A DNA stretch of 64,000 bases from Flavobacteriales bacterium (GTDB lineage Bacteria > Bacteroidota > Bacteroidia > NS11-12g > UBA955): contig CANFLS010000010.1 of assembly GCA_947447955.1 (NCBI GenBank), forward strand, positions 1-64,000, read 5' to 3'. Every line of letters begins with the position of its first letter. Position 1 is the first letter of the stretch. Under the pieces are notes generated by a model, which saw only the letters and a program-made list of their open reading frames with translations, was not told where the DNA came from and searched no databases. Position numbers and translations under genes: made by a program. Shown here piece after piece: positions 7,214 through 15,938 of this stretch.

Positions 7214-8866
7214 ATGAAAAAATTATTACTAATTGCGTTAATGGTATCTGGAATAACAGGTGCCTTCGCTCAAACAAGAAAGGTGAAGTTTAGTGTTGAT
7301 ATGACTGGTCAAACAGTTGGCAGCAATGGCGTTCACGTAGCTGGAAATTTCCAAAGTTGGAAACCAGCAAACACAGCAATGACTAAAGTTGGGTCATCTA
7401 ACATTTACACAGTAATTGACAACGTGCCTGAAAATTCAGTAGTAGAATTTAAATTTATCAACGGTAACGATTGGCCACAAGCGGAAGGCGTTCCTTCATT
7501 TTCTCAAAAAGGAAATTCTGTAAACGGTGGTACAAACGACAACCGTTGGGCATTTGTTGCTGCAGGAACAGACACTTTAGACTTAGGTGCAATTGTATTT
7601 GGTGGAACTGCTCCAACTGGTAAATATGCTGTTAGATTGGCTGTTGATATGGCTAAAGAATCTTCAGTTAGTACTGATGGAGTTAGTGTAGCTGGTGATT
7701 TCCAAGGATGGGCTCCAGGAAAAACAAGAATGGCTAATTTGTTTTCTGCTGATAACAAAATTTACGAGGCAATCGTTTTTGTATCTGCTGGAACTTATGG
7801 TTACAAATTTGTAAACGGTAATGCATGGGGTAAAGATGAGTCTGTACAGTCTGCTTGTGCTACTAGCGGAAACCGCACTGTAACAGTTAGCACTGCTGAT
7901 CTAACAATTGGAAAAATATGTTATGGTACTTGCGCTGCTTGTCCAACACGTGCTATTCCTACTTACAAAGTAACTTTCAAAGTAGATATGTCTACTAGTT
8001 GTGATTTCGATACTGTTGACGTTGCTGGTGGCAAAATCAATGGTTGGGCTGGTGGAACCTTCTTGAAAAAAGGTGCTAACAAAATTTGGTCAGTAACTTT
8101 GACTTTAGATTCTGCTGAAATCCAATATAAATACAGAAAAATCAAAGGTACTTCTCCTTCATGGGAAGGTGTAGCTAACCGTGTATTTGTTCCACATTCA
8201 GATACAACTTTGGCTTTACATTGCTTTGATAGCTATACCCAATGCACTCCAGTACCTTCTGCGTCTGATATCACTTTCAAAGTTGATTTGACAAAAGAAA
8301 TCATTGCTGATTCTGTATTCGTAATTGGTAGTTTCACAACTCCACAATGGCAAGCTGGTAAAATTAAATTGACTGTTGATCCAATGAATTCAAACTACTA
8401 TTCTGCAACTGTAACAAAAATGTGCCCAGGTACATTTAACTACAAATTCTGCAATGGTAATCCAAGTACAATTGGTGAAGATTTCCCTGATACAACACAA
8501 CGTTCTTGCGTTACTGCAAACGGTATTGGTGGATTTAACCGTGGATATACTAGAACTAGTGCATCTCCAGTAGAATTGTTCAGTGTATATAACACTTGTC
8601 AACTTGGTGGAACAACTTCTGTTTCTCGTTTGACTTCTGAAGTTACTATTGCTCCAAACCCAGCTGTTGGTTCTTTCAACGTATCATTGGCAGGTAGCAA
8701 AATTTCTAAAGTTGTAATTACTTCATTAGATGGTAGAATAGTTCGTAGCTTGAGCGCGAACGAAGCAACTATCAATGTAAACGTAAACGGATTAAATGGT
8801 GTTTACTTTGTAAATATCACAGATAACATTGGTCGCACTGCAACCAAGAAAATCGTATTGCAATAA
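7214..8866 (+). CDS. T9SS-secreted protein with four carbohydrate-binding-like beta domains
   Basis: 550 residues. After a signal peptide (1-20, ending AFAQ) come four copies of one beta-sandwich module at about 22-130, 138-240, 250-345 and 352-462. Each opens with a strand of the type VKFSVDMT and most contain a V-x-V-A-G-x-F-Q-x-W motif and YKFxNGN. This pattern resembles the CBM48/glycogen-recognition E-set fold that binds alpha-glucans. Residues 471-550 form a type A Por sorting domain (APNPAVGSFNV, LDGRIV, GVYFVNI, KKIVLQ) that directs export by type IX secretion. With the divergent amylase it probably captures starch-like glucans at the cell surface. Modules 2-4 also carry paired Cys. 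Confidence 0.88.
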   Translation: MKKLLLIALMVSGITGAFAQTRKVKFSVDMTGQTVGSNGVHVAGNFQSWKPANTAMTKVGSSNIYTVIDNVPENSVVEFKFINGNDWPQAEGVPSFSQKGNSVNGGTNDNRWAFVAAGTDTLDLGAIVFGGTAPTGKYAVRLAVDMAKESSVSTDGVSVAGDFQGWAPGKTRMANLFSADNKIYEAIVFVSAGTYGYKFVNGNAWGKDESVQSACATSGNRTVTVSTADLTIGKICYGTCAACPTRAIPTYKVTFKVDMSTSCDFDTVDVAGGKINGWAGGTFLKKGANKIWSVTLTLDSAEIQYKYRKIKGTSPSWEGVANRVFVPHSDTTLALHCFDSYTQCTPVPSASDITFKVDLTKEIIADSVFVIGSFTTPQWQAGKIKLTVDPMNSNYYSATVTKMCPGTFNYKFCNGNPSTIGEDFPDTTQRSCVTANGIGGFNRGYTRTSASPVELFSVYNTCQLGGTTSVSRLTSEVTIAPNPAVGSFNVSLAGSKISKVVITSLDGRIVRSLSANEATINVNVNGLNGVYFVNITDNIGRTATKKIVLQ

Positions 8867-8885
8867 TTAATTGTCTTTTTCATAT

Positions 8886-8921
8886 AAAACAAAAAACCAC
8901 CTTCGGGTGGTTTTTTGTTTT
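8886..8921 (+). terminator. Intrinsic terminator with UUCG loop
   Basis: A 16-bp stem with core ACCACC / GGTGGT, the stable tetraloop TTCG, and an A-rich 5' and T-rich 3' flank that extend the stem. It ends the T9SS protein transcript 20 nt after the stop. Confidence 0.92.
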
Positions 8922-8941
8922 ATATGATTGTTGAATTATAT

Positions 8942-8949
8942 TATATTTG
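8942..8949 (+). promoter_or_regulatory. -7 promoter element TATATTTG
   Basis: Exact TAnnTTTG match, 18 nt before the lipoprotein ATG at 8968. Confidence 0.5.
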
Positions 8950-8967
8950 GTTTTGTAAATCAAACTT

Positions 8968-9507
8968 ATGAAGCACTTAGTGAATTTTGGATCCTTGTTT
9001 TTGGTGGTTTTGGTGTTAGCATCATGCCATACAACCTATAAAGAAATAGGATTTGGTGGAGGAATTTCAGCGCGAAATTTCGAGAAGGTAACCTCAAGTG
9101 AAAATGTAATTGAAATCTTGGCTAAACGCGATACGGAAAACATTTTTAATTCATTTGTAATTGCCAATCGAACAGCAGCGCTTCAAGCAAAATCAACCGT
9201 GAATTCAAAGGTGCAAAATGAATCCCCAATTAGGTTTATTTCTCCTAAAGGATTTGTAAAAAAACTCAGGCCAATTAATCACACTGCTCAAAACAAATTG
9301 AAGAAGCAAATGCTTCGAGAGAATACAAATTCCAAAGGTTTGAATTTGTTATTAATAAGTCTAGGCTTATTTGTAATTGGTGGATTGTTTATTAATATGA
9401 ATAACTATGCTGGTTTGTTATTGGGTATTTTAATCTGTGGTGCAGCAACAATTGCACTCATGTTGGCGGCATTTACCTTTGTCGCGGGATGGTTGTTCGG
9501 TGGTTGA
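8968..9507 (+). CDS. Lipoprotein with two C-terminal membrane segments
   Basis: 179 residues. The N-terminus is a lipoprotein signal with lipobox LASC (Cys about residue 20). The middle is soluble and basic (residues ~30-125). The last 55 residues hold two hydrophobic spans, LNLLLISLGLFVIGGLFI and a second from about GLLLGILICG to FVAGWLF. A lipid anchor at one end and membrane spans at the other is unusual and suggests an inner-membrane location. I recall similar small Bacteroidota proteins only as hypothetical. Monocistronic between a terminator and the convergent FAH-fold gene. Confidence 0.65.
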   Translation: MKHLVNFGSLFLVVLVLASCHTTYKEIGFGGGISARNFEKVTSSENVIEILAKRDTENIFNSFVIANRTAALQAKSTVNSKVQNESPIRFISPKGFVKKLRPINHTAQNKLKKQMLRENTNSKGLNLLLISLGLFVIGGLFINMNNYAGLLLGILICGAATIALMLAAFTFVAGWLFGG

Positions 9508-9517
9508 AATAAAAATC

Positions 9518-10126
9518 TTACCCTACCAAGAAATTAAACATTTCTTGGTTTTCAATAAAGCCAATAAGGCGGTCGGTTGATTTTACTGAACCAACGCCGG
9601 CTGGCGTTCCAGTGTAAATGTAATCGCCAATTTTCAATGTGAAATACTGTGAAACATGCGCAATGATTTCATCAATTTTATGAATCATTTGTTGGGTGTT
9701 TCCACGTTGTACTATTTCTCCATTTTTTTCTAATCGGAAATTCAAATCAGTTAAGTTTAAACCTTCTATAGAAATGAACGGAGCAATCACCGCCGAAGAA
9801 TCAAATCCCTTGGCTTTCTCCCAAGGCAATCCTTTTGCTTTTAAAGTCGATTGGACATCTCTGGCGGTGAAATCTACACCAAGGCTTATTTCGTCGTAAT
9901 AGTCTTTTGCAAATTGCACAGGAATGCATTTGCCCATTTTCTTTATTTTTACAACCAATTCAACTTCATGATGGACATCAGTGGTGAAATCGGGAATAAA
10001 AAAAGGTGCGTTGTTCCTTAATAATGCAGTATCGGGTTTGATGAAAATAACAGGTTCATCGGGAATGTCGTTGTTGAGTTCATGAATATGCTCAACATAG
10101 TTTCTTCCAATGCACACTATTTTCAT
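9518..10126 (-). CDS. Fumarylacetoacetate hydrolase (FAH) fold protein
   Basis: 202 residues, close to the whole FAH domain alone. Metal-ligand motifs are visible: HHEVELVV (residues about 52-59, Glu-x-Glu) and GVDFTARD (~84-91, Asp), followed by KGFDSSAVIAP and the late IYTGTPAGVG. The size and pattern match the FAHD1/YcgM group, which act as acylpyruvate hydrolases, oxaloacetate decarboxylases or isomerases of hydroxyhepta-dienedioate. The actual substrate is not predictable. It is the last gene of a fur-like/purA/FAH operon, 9 nt after the purA stop. Confidence 0.88.
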   Translation of the reverse strand: MKIVCIGRNYVEHIHELNNDIPDEPVIFIKPDTALLRNNAPFFIPDFTTDVHHEVELVVKIKKMGKCIPVQFAKDYYDEISLGVDFTARDVQSTLKAKGLPWEKAKGFDSSAVIAPFISIEGLNLTDLNFRLEKNGEIVQRGNTQQMIHKIDEIIAHVSQYFTLKIGDYIYTGTPAGVGSVKSTDRLIGFIENQEMFNFLVG

Positions 10127-10135
10127 TTTACGATT

Positions 10136-11401
10136 TTAACGGGTTAAAGTTTCGTCCCTACCTGGACCCATTGAAATGACACCAATTTTGGCTCCAATGT
10201 AGCTTTCTACAAAAGCCACATAATCTTGGAAAGATTGATCCATTTTTTCAAAGCCACCAGACAGTTGAATGTCTTCACTCCATCCCTCAAAATCATTGTA
10301 AACAGGAGTAATATCTGCACTGCAAAGATTTGCTGGCACTTGGTCTGTGTTGTTTCCATTGATGGTATAGGCAGTTGCCGCAGAAATGCTTTCAAGGCCG
10401 TTAAGAACATCGCCTTTCATCATAATTAACTCATCAACACCGTTTAACATGCAAGTGTATTTCAATGCTACCAAATCTAACCAACCTGTTCTGCGTTTAC
10501 GGCCTGTAGTTGCACCAAATTCATTGCCTTTTTGGCGTAAAAACTCACCCAAATCATTGTCTAATTCAGTAGGGAAAGGTCCAGAACCAACCCTTGTACA
10601 ATATGCTTTGAAAATACCGTAAACTTTGCCAATGTACTTTGGAGCTACACCCAATCCTGTGCAAACGCCACCTGTTAAGGTGTTGCTCGATGTAACGAAA
10701 GGATAAGTGCCAAATTCAACATCAAGCATACTTCCTTGCGCACCTTCTGCCAAGATTTTTTTACCTTCTTGAATGCATTGGTGAATGAAGTATTCGCTAT
10801 TGATTAATTGGTGTGTTTTCAAGAATTCAAGTGCAGAGAAGAACAATTCTTCTTCTTTGGCTAAATCGAAATCTGAAAATCCTAAAAATTCAATTTGTTT
10901 TAAGTGATCTTCAACCGTTTTTCTGTAACGGTCATTGAAGTCGGCTTCCAAAATATCACCAACACGCAAACCAGATCTTCCGATTTTGTCGCGGTAAGTT
11001 GGACCAATACCTCTCAAGGTGCTGCCAATTTTGGCATCGCCTTTTGCATTTTCAGATGCAGCATCTAAAATTCTGTGTGTAGGTAGAATCAAATGTGCTT
11101 TTTGAGAAATAAGTAAGCGGTCTTTATAGTCGGGACATTCATTTACAATGCGACCAATTTCTTCGCGCAAACGAACTGGATCAATTACAACACCATTTCC
11201 AATAAGGTTAATGGTTTCTTTTCTGAAGATACCCGATGGAATGGTATTCAAAACGAACTTTTTTCCTTCAAATTCTAAAGAATGTCCAGCATTTGGTCCA
11301 CCTTGGAAACGAGCAACTACTTGATAGTTTGGAGTAAGGTAGTCGGCAATCTTTCCTTTGCCTTCGTCGCCCCATTGAAGACCTAAAATTACATCAATCA
11401 T
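10136..11401 (-). CDS. purA: Adenylosuccinate synthetase
   Basis: 421 residues, the normal bacterial length. The N-terminal signature LQWGDEGKGKIADYL holds the GTP loop and catalytic Asp; NAGHS (residues 37-41) contains the conserved His; later motifs include GIGPTYRDK, QGSMLDVEFGTYPFVTSSNT and the C-terminal SMGPGRDET. It joins IMP and aspartate using GTP, the first step from IMP to AMP in the cytoplasm. Lies 21 nt downstream of the Fur-family gene and 9 nt upstream of the FAH-fold gene on the same strand, so all three are likely one operon. Confidence 0.98.
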   Translation of the reverse strand: MIDVILGLQWGDEGKGKIADYLTPNYQVVARFQGGPNAGHSLEFEGKKFVLNTIPSGIFRKETINLIGNGVVIDPVRLREEIGRIVNECPDYKDRLLISQKAHLILPTHRILDAASENAKGDAKIGSTLRGIGPTYRDKIGRSGLRVGDILEADFNDRYRKTVEDHLKQIEFLGFSDFDLAKEEELFFSALEFLKTHQLINSEYFIHQCIQEGKKILAEGAQGSMLDVEFGTYPFVTSSNTLTGGVCTGLGVAPKYIGKVYGIFKAYCTRVGSGPFPTELDNDLGEFLRQKGNEFGATTGRKRRTGWLDLVALKYTCMLNGVDELIMMKGDVLNGLESISAATAYTINGNNTDQVPANLCSADITPVYNDFEGWSEDIQLSGGFEKMDQSFQDYVAFVESYIGAKIGVISMGPGRDETLTR

Positions 11402-11422
11402 TTTATAAATAAATAGCTATTA

Positions 11423-11911
11423 TTATTGAATTTTGTTACATTGAATACACTGTCCTTCTTCGTCAACCAATGGGTCTCCATACAAATGTAGAGAGTGGTG
11501 ACTTACGTCGAACTTTAATAAATTCCCCATTGTTGAACTAATTTGCTGTACCCTTGGATCGCAAAACTCCATCACTTTTTTGCATTTGTTGCAAATCAAA
11601 TGATCGTGTTGTTTGTATCCGAAAGCTTGTTCAAAGTGGGATGTGTTTTGACCAAATTGGTGTTTTTTTACCAATCCTGAGTCTACCAATAAGTCGAGCG
11701 TGTTGTATACAGTAGCGCGACTTACATGGTAATTTCTTGATTTCATTTTGATATAGAGCTGGTCTACATCAAAATGTTCTTTATTCGAATAAATTTCGTC
11801 AAGAATAGCGTAGCGTTCTGGCGTTTTTCTTTGCTTGTTTACTTCCAAATATTGGGTAAACAAATCTCGAACTTCGTCTTTTATTTTTACTATTCTTGGG
11901 TCGGTTTTCAT
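11423..11911 (-). CDS. Fur-family metal-responsive repressor
   Basis: 162 residues. A winged helix occupies residues ~25-90 (VSRATVYNTLDLLVDSGLV is the recognition region). The C-terminal dimer and metal domain has HDHLICNKCKK with a CxxC pair and a second CIQC pair near the end, together forming the structural zinc site of Fur/Zur/PerR proteins. The sensed metal (Fe, Zn or peroxide-Fe) cannot be told. ATG at 11911 with a TAAATTTG promoter 22 nt upstream. Heads the operon with purA, a common arrangement in Bacteroidota as far as I recall. Confidence 0.93.
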   Translation of the reverse strand: MKTDPRIVKIKDEVRDLFTQYLEVNKQRKTPERYAILDEIYSNKEHFDVDQLYIKMKSRNYHVSRATVYNTLDLLVDSGLVKKHQFGQNTSHFEQAFGYKQHDHLICNKCKKVMEFCDPRVQQISSTMGNLLKFDVSHHSLHLYGDPLVDEEGQCIQCNKIQ

Positions 11912-11933
11912 AAGTTTTATGATGCGAACACTA

Positions 11934-11941
11934 CAAATTTA
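11934..11941 (-). promoter_or_regulatory. -7 promoter element TAAATTTG of the fur-purA operon
   Basis: Exact TAnnTTTG match on the minus strand, 22 nt before the ATG at 11911. Confidence 0.6.
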
Positions 11942-11979
11942 GGTACATGATTTAAATAACTATTAACAATTTACCCCAA

Positions 11980-12375
11980 TTACTTTTTTGCCGCTTTAAT
12001 GGGCATTTTGATTTTTTTGGCATTTGGGTAAAATTTGCGAATTTCGCTCAAGGCGTCATCAGCTTCATTTGAATTGTTATATGAACCCACATAAATTTTG
12101 AAATTGGGTTCGTCATAAACTACATGTGCTATGAAATTGTCGCCAAAGTGTTCTTGTGCTTCCGATTGGATTTTAGAAGCGTCGCTTCTTGAAGAGGTCA
12201 TTCCAATAAAAATGCGGTATCCTTGAACCAAAACATCGGCATTTTTACGTCTTTGGATTCGGGAATTTTCTAAACGTGCTACTTCATCTTCTACAACTAA
12301 AGTTACTTTTCCCTGAGCAAAACTTACGTTTGGCAACAAGTATAAACCTAAAATGAGTGCAGCGAACTTAAACAT
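11980..12375 (-). CDS. Secreted SPOR-domain protein
   Basis: The start at 12375 gives 131 residues beginning MFKFAALILGLYLLPNVSFAQ, a clean Sec signal. An upstream in-frame ATG at 12435 would add 20 residues reaching across the divergent promoter. The rest is a SPOR-like repeat: VQGYRIFIGMTSSRSDASKIQSEA, then VVYDEPNFKIYVGSYNNSNEADDALSEI, matching the two half-repeats that bind denuded peptidoglycan. Located in the periplasm, probably at division or remodelling sites. Its promoter-like element GATATTTG (12381-12388, 5 nt upstream) is back to back with that of gpmI. Confidence 0.82.
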   Translation of the reverse strand: MFKFAALILGLYLLPNVSFAQGKVTLVVEDEVARLENSRIQRRKNADVLVQGYRIFIGMTSSRSDASKIQSEAQEHFGDNFIAHVVYDEPNFKIYVGSYNNSNEADDALSEIRKFYPNAKKIKMPIKAAKK

Positions 12376-12380
12376 TACTG

Positions 12381-12388
12381 CAAATATC
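12381..12388 (-). promoter_or_regulatory. -7-like element GATATTTG, 5 nt before the SPOR gene ATG
   Basis: Seven of eight positions fit TAnnTTTG on the minus strand. It favours 12375 as the start of the SPOR gene. Confidence 0.4.
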
Positions 12389-12421
12389 GTTATTTTTCGT
12401 GTCATCTCGAATTTGCTTTTG

Positions 12422-12429
12422 TATTTTTG
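12422..12429 (+). promoter_or_regulatory. -7 promoter element TATTTTTG, 4 nt before gpmI
   Basis: Exact TAnnTTTG match followed by tatc and the ATG at 12434. It predicts a leaderless gpmI mRNA. Confidence 0.6.
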
Positions 12430-12433
12430 TATC

Positions 12434-13948
12434 ATGATTCAAAAAGTTGCGCTGGTTATACTCGATGGATGGGGAATTGGAAACCATACCAAATCTGATG
12501 CTGTATTCAATGCGAATACTCCGTTTACAGATTCATTGTCTATCAATTACGCCAATGCAACGTTGCGAACCGACGGTGAAAACGTGGGTTTGCCAGTGGG
12601 TCAGATGGGAAATAGTGAAGTTGGCCACATGAATATTGGTGCGGGCAGAATTGTTTGGCAAATGTTGGCCAAAATAAATAAAGCCTTTACCGATGAATCT
12701 ATCAAATCAAATCCTACTCTTTTAGAGGCAATGAACAAAGCCAAGTCAACTGGTAAGAAATTGCATTTTATTGGTTTGCTTTCCGATGGAGGAGTTCATG
12801 CCCACATTCAGCATTTGATTGGACTTTGTAATATTGCCAATGATTTTGGCGTTCCACATACTTATATTCATGCATTTTTAGACGGTAGAGATACGGATCC
12901 ACATAGTGGAATTAAATATCTTTCTGAATTAAATGAAGCCATTGAAAATACCAATACCAAATTGAGTTCTGTGGTGGGTCGCTATTACGCAATGGACAGA
13001 GATTCGCGTTGGGAAAGGGTTCAAAAGGCCTACGACGTTATGGTGAATAACCAAGGTGAATACACTGAAAATGTCCTTCAAACCATAAAAAACAAATATG
13101 ATGAAGGTATCACCGATGAGTTTATGTCGCCAATTCGTTGCTTAAAAGATTCTGAGGGACAAATTGAGGGCGGCGATATTGTACTTTGTTTCAATTACAG
13201 AACAGACCGTGGTCGACAAATAACCCGGGTTTTGAGTCAGGAAGATTTTCATGAGTTTAACATGCATAAACTAAATCTGCATTATTATACCATGACAATT
13301 TATGACGAAAAATATAAAATTGATGGTGCATTGTTTCACAATGATAACTTAGTTTTGACATTGGGTGAGGTAATTCAAAATGCGGGTGCAACCCAATTGA
13401 GGGCGGCCGAAACTGAAAAATATCCGCACGTTACATTTTTCTTTTCTGGGGGAAGGGAAGAGCCTTTTAATGGCGAAACACGAATCATGGCGAATTCACC
13501 AAAGGTGGCAACTTACGATTTACAACCAGAAATGAGTGCAGAGGAATTGTCAAATTCTGCCATTGATTTTATTCAAAAAGATCAACCTGATTTTGTATGT
13601 TTGAATTTTGCAAATGCCGATATGGTAGGACATACAGGTGTTTATTCAGCTATTATTAAAGCCGTTGAAACAGCAGATCGTTGTTTGGAAAAGTTGGTTA
13701 CAGCGTTGAAGCCTTTGGGATATCAATTTATTGTGATTGCCGATCATGGAAATGCCGATTTTGCAATTAATGACGATGGAACTCCGAATACAGCGCATAC
13801 CACCAACCCGGTTCCAGTATGGTTGATTACCGACAATAAATTTTTGAAAATTTCTGATGGTATTTTGGCCGATGTGGCTCCGTCAATATTGAACTTAATG
13901 GGAATTTCAGTTCCTGCGGAAATGACAGGTAAAAACTTAATTGCATGA
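12434..13948 (+). CDS. gpmI: 2,3-bisphosphoglycerate-independent phosphoglycerate mutase
   Basis: 504 residues, the usual length of iPGM. VILDGWGIGN holds the first metal Asp, and NSEVGHMNIGAGR contains the catalytic phospho-Ser. DGRDTDPHSG, RYYAMDRD and NYRTDRGRQ are the substrate-binding loops, and IADHGNAD with TAHTTNPVP supplies the remaining Mn ligands. It interconverts 3- and 2-phosphoglycerate in glycolysis. I chose ATG 12434 over the longer frame from 12353 because it begins directly at MIQKVALVILDG and lies 4 nt after a -7 element. Its last codons overlap the next gene by 4 nt. Confidence 0.97.
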   Translation: MIQKVALVILDGWGIGNHTKSDAVFNANTPFTDSLSINYANATLRTDGENVGLPVGQMGNSEVGHMNIGAGRIVWQMLAKINKAFTDESIKSNPTLLEAMNKAKSTGKKLHFIGLLSDGGVHAHIQHLIGLCNIANDFGVPHTYIHAFLDGRDTDPHSGIKYLSELNEAIENTNTKLSSVVGRYYAMDRDSRWERVQKAYDVMVNNQGEYTENVLQTIKNKYDEGITDEFMSPIRCLKDSEGQIEGGDIVLCFNYRTDRGRQITRVLSQEDFHEFNMHKLNLHYYTMTIYDEKYKIDGALFHNDNLVLTLGEVIQNAGATQLRAAETEKYPHVTFFFSGGREEPFNGETRIMANSPKVATYDLQPEMSAEELSNSAIDFIQKDQPDFVCLNFANADMVGHTGVYSAIIKAVETADRCLEKLVTALKPLGYQFIVIADHGNADFAINDDGTPNTAHTTNPVPVWLITDNKFLKISDGILADVAPSILNLMGISVPAEMTGKNLIA

Positions 13949-14508
13949 AAAAGAATCTAATTTATTTTGTAGGCATTTTATTGTATTTGGCGTCTTGCAA
14001 TGGCGGCGATCAGATAAATGAAAAAACCAAATACACCGATTTGTGGCAGATTTATATGTCTAATCAAATTGATACCCTCACCAAATCAAATCCAAGTTTG
14101 ATTAAAACCATAAACCAAGGCGAAGAAGTTGAAACTTTAAAAATGGATTCTGTAAATTGGGGAAATGAATTGAGTGGATTTTTGAATATTGATTTTAGTA
14201 AGGAATCTGTAAAAAATAAATATTCTCTGAGTACAGATTCTACGGGTAAAATTTCGATGATTGGTTTTTTTGCAAAAGATACCAATGCATATATTCAATC
14301 TTTCGAGGTAACCAGAATAGAAGGTAAAATTGATTTGTTACAATGGAAAACCAAAACCAGAAGTTTTTTAATTGACAGAGATCAGGTGTTGGCATACCAA
14401 CCTGGAAAAGGATTCCGCATTCAAATAAATGAAAATAGCCTTTGGGCTTCACCTAAAAACATTGAAATTTTTGGGGATATTCAAAATAAAGCATTTCTAG
14501 AAAGATGA
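13945..14508 (+). CDS. Hypothetical lipoprotein
   Basis: 187 residues with an LASC lipobox (Cys about residue 19) after a short hydrophobic leader. The mature part alternates beta-like segments, for example KISMIGFFAKDTNAYIQSFEV, and contains no motif I recognise. It starts inside the gpmI stop codon (ATGA overlap) and its own stop overlaps the ALDH start, so it is translationally coupled to both. That makes it a fixed part of the operon but does not tell its role. Confidence 0.75.
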   Translation: MKKNLIYFVGILLYLASCNGGDQINEKTKYTDLWQIYMSNQIDTLTKSNPSLIKTINQGEEVETLKMDSVNWGNELSGFLNIDFSKESVKNKYSLSTDSTGKISMIGFFAKDTNAYIQSFEVTRIEGKIDLLQWKTKTRSFLIDRDQVLAYQPGKGFRIQINENSLWASPKNIEIFGDIQNKAFLER

Positions 14509-15935
14509 AATTAAGCAACTTTATCAATGGAGCGTTTGTTGCTCCAATCAATGGTCAATATTTAGATAATTTTCAACCTTCTACAGGATTGAAATATGGT
14601 GAAATTCCAGATTCTGATGAAGCAGATGTTGTTTTGGCAGTTGAAGCCGCAAAAAAGGCACAGCCAGCTTGGAGCAATACACCGGCTGAAGAAAAGTTCA
14701 AAATAATGAACCGCATAGCTGAGTTAATTGATGAAAAAAGAGAATCATTGGCTAAAGCTGAGAGCATAGATCAAGGCAAACCATTTTGGCTTGCAAAAAA
14801 TGAAATGAACAGGGCTGCTCAAAACTTTAGGTTTTTTGCTACCGCTACCATGCAATTTGCAAGTGAAAGCCATGCAATGGAAGACAAGGCAATCAATTAT
14901 ACCTTACGTCAACCCATTGGCGTTGTGGGATGTATTAGTCCTTGGAATTTGCCATTGTATTTGTTTTCATGGAAAATAGCGCCTGCAATTGCTGCCGGCA
15001 ACGCGGTGGTTGCCAAGCCTAGTGAATTTACTCCGGTTACCGCGTTTATGCTTTGTGAAATCTGCAATGAAGCAGGATTGCCTCCGGGAGTGTTGAATGT
15101 AGTTCACGGATTGGGTGGTAAAGCAGGACAAGCCATTGTTGAATCTGAATTTACCAAAGCCATTTCATTTACGGGTGGAACGTCAACAGGAAAACATTTG
15201 GCAAGAACAGCGGCTCCAATGTTTAAGAAACTGAGCTTAGAGTTGGGTGGTAAAAATCCCAACATCATATTTGCAGATGCAGACTTAGAAAAAGCCATCA
15301 AAACCACTGTGAATAGTTCTTTTATGAACCAAGGTGAAATATGTTTGTGTGGAAGTCGTGTGTTTGTGCAACGAAGTGTTTACAATGAAGTTCGCGACAA
15401 ATTGGTTACCGAAGTTAACAAACTTACCATTGGCAATCCCCTCGATGAAAATAGAATCGGAGCCATTGTATCCAAACCTCATTTTGAAAAGGTTTTGTCA
15501 TATATAGCACTTGCAAAAGAAGAGGGAGGTGTAATTTTAACGGGTGGTAAGTCTGTTAAACCGGAAGGATTTGAAAACGGTTGGTATATAGCTCCTACCA
15601 TTATTGAAAATTTGCCTTTTGATTGCAGATGCAATACCGAAGAAATCTTTGGTCCTGTAATTAGCATTACCCCTTTTGATACAGAAGAAGAGGTATTGAT
15701 GATGGCAAATGCCACTGAATATGGATTGGCTGCTACAATTTGGACAACAAACTTAAATACAGCGCACCAAATGGCAAACAAATTGCAAATGGGCATTGTT
15801 TGGGTGAATTGTTGGTTGTTGAGAGATTTGCGTACACCATTTGGTGGTACAAAAAGTTCTGGTGTGGGAAGAGAAGGTGGTTGGGAAGCCATGAAGTTTT
15901 TTACTGAACCTAAAAATGTGTGTATAGCACTTTAA
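14505..15935 (+). CDS. NAD-dependent aldehyde dehydrogenase, muconic-semialdehyde type
   Basis: 476 residues of the ALDH superfamily. SPWNLPLYLFSWKIAPA is the cofactor-side strand, FTGGTSTGK the Rossmann loop, LELGGKNPNII contains the general-base Glu, and GEICLCGSRVFVQ contains the catalytic Cys. The GEICLC context is what I remember from ALDH8A1 and AmnC/XylG-like 2-(amino)muconic semialdehyde dehydrogenases, suggesting a role in kynurenine or aromatic ring-fission catabolism. Cytoplasmic. Overlaps the lipoprotein gene by 4 nt; the methyltransferase starts 3 nt after its stop. Confidence 0.9.
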   Translation: MKLSNFINGAFVAPINGQYLDNFQPSTGLKYGEIPDSDEADVVLAVEAAKKAQPAWSNTPAEEKFKIMNRIAELIDEKRESLAKAESIDQGKPFWLAKNEMNRAAQNFRFFATATMQFASESHAMEDKAINYTLRQPIGVVGCISPWNLPLYLFSWKIAPAIAAGNAVVAKPSEFTPVTAFMLCEICNEAGLPPGVLNVVHGLGGKAGQAIVESEFTKAISFTGGTSTGKHLARTAAPMFKKLSLELGGKNPNIIFADADLEKAIKTTVNSSFMNQGEICLCGSRVFVQRSVYNEVRDKLVTEVNKLTIGNPLDENRIGAIVSKPHFEKVLSYIALAKEEGGVILTGGKSVKPEGFENGWYIAPTIIENLPFDCRCNTEEIFGPVISITPFDTEEEVLMMANATEYGLAATIWTTNLNTAHQMANKLQMGIVWVNCWLLRDLRTPFGGTKSSGVGREGGWEAMKFFTEPKNVCIAL

Positions 15936-15938
15936 AAA

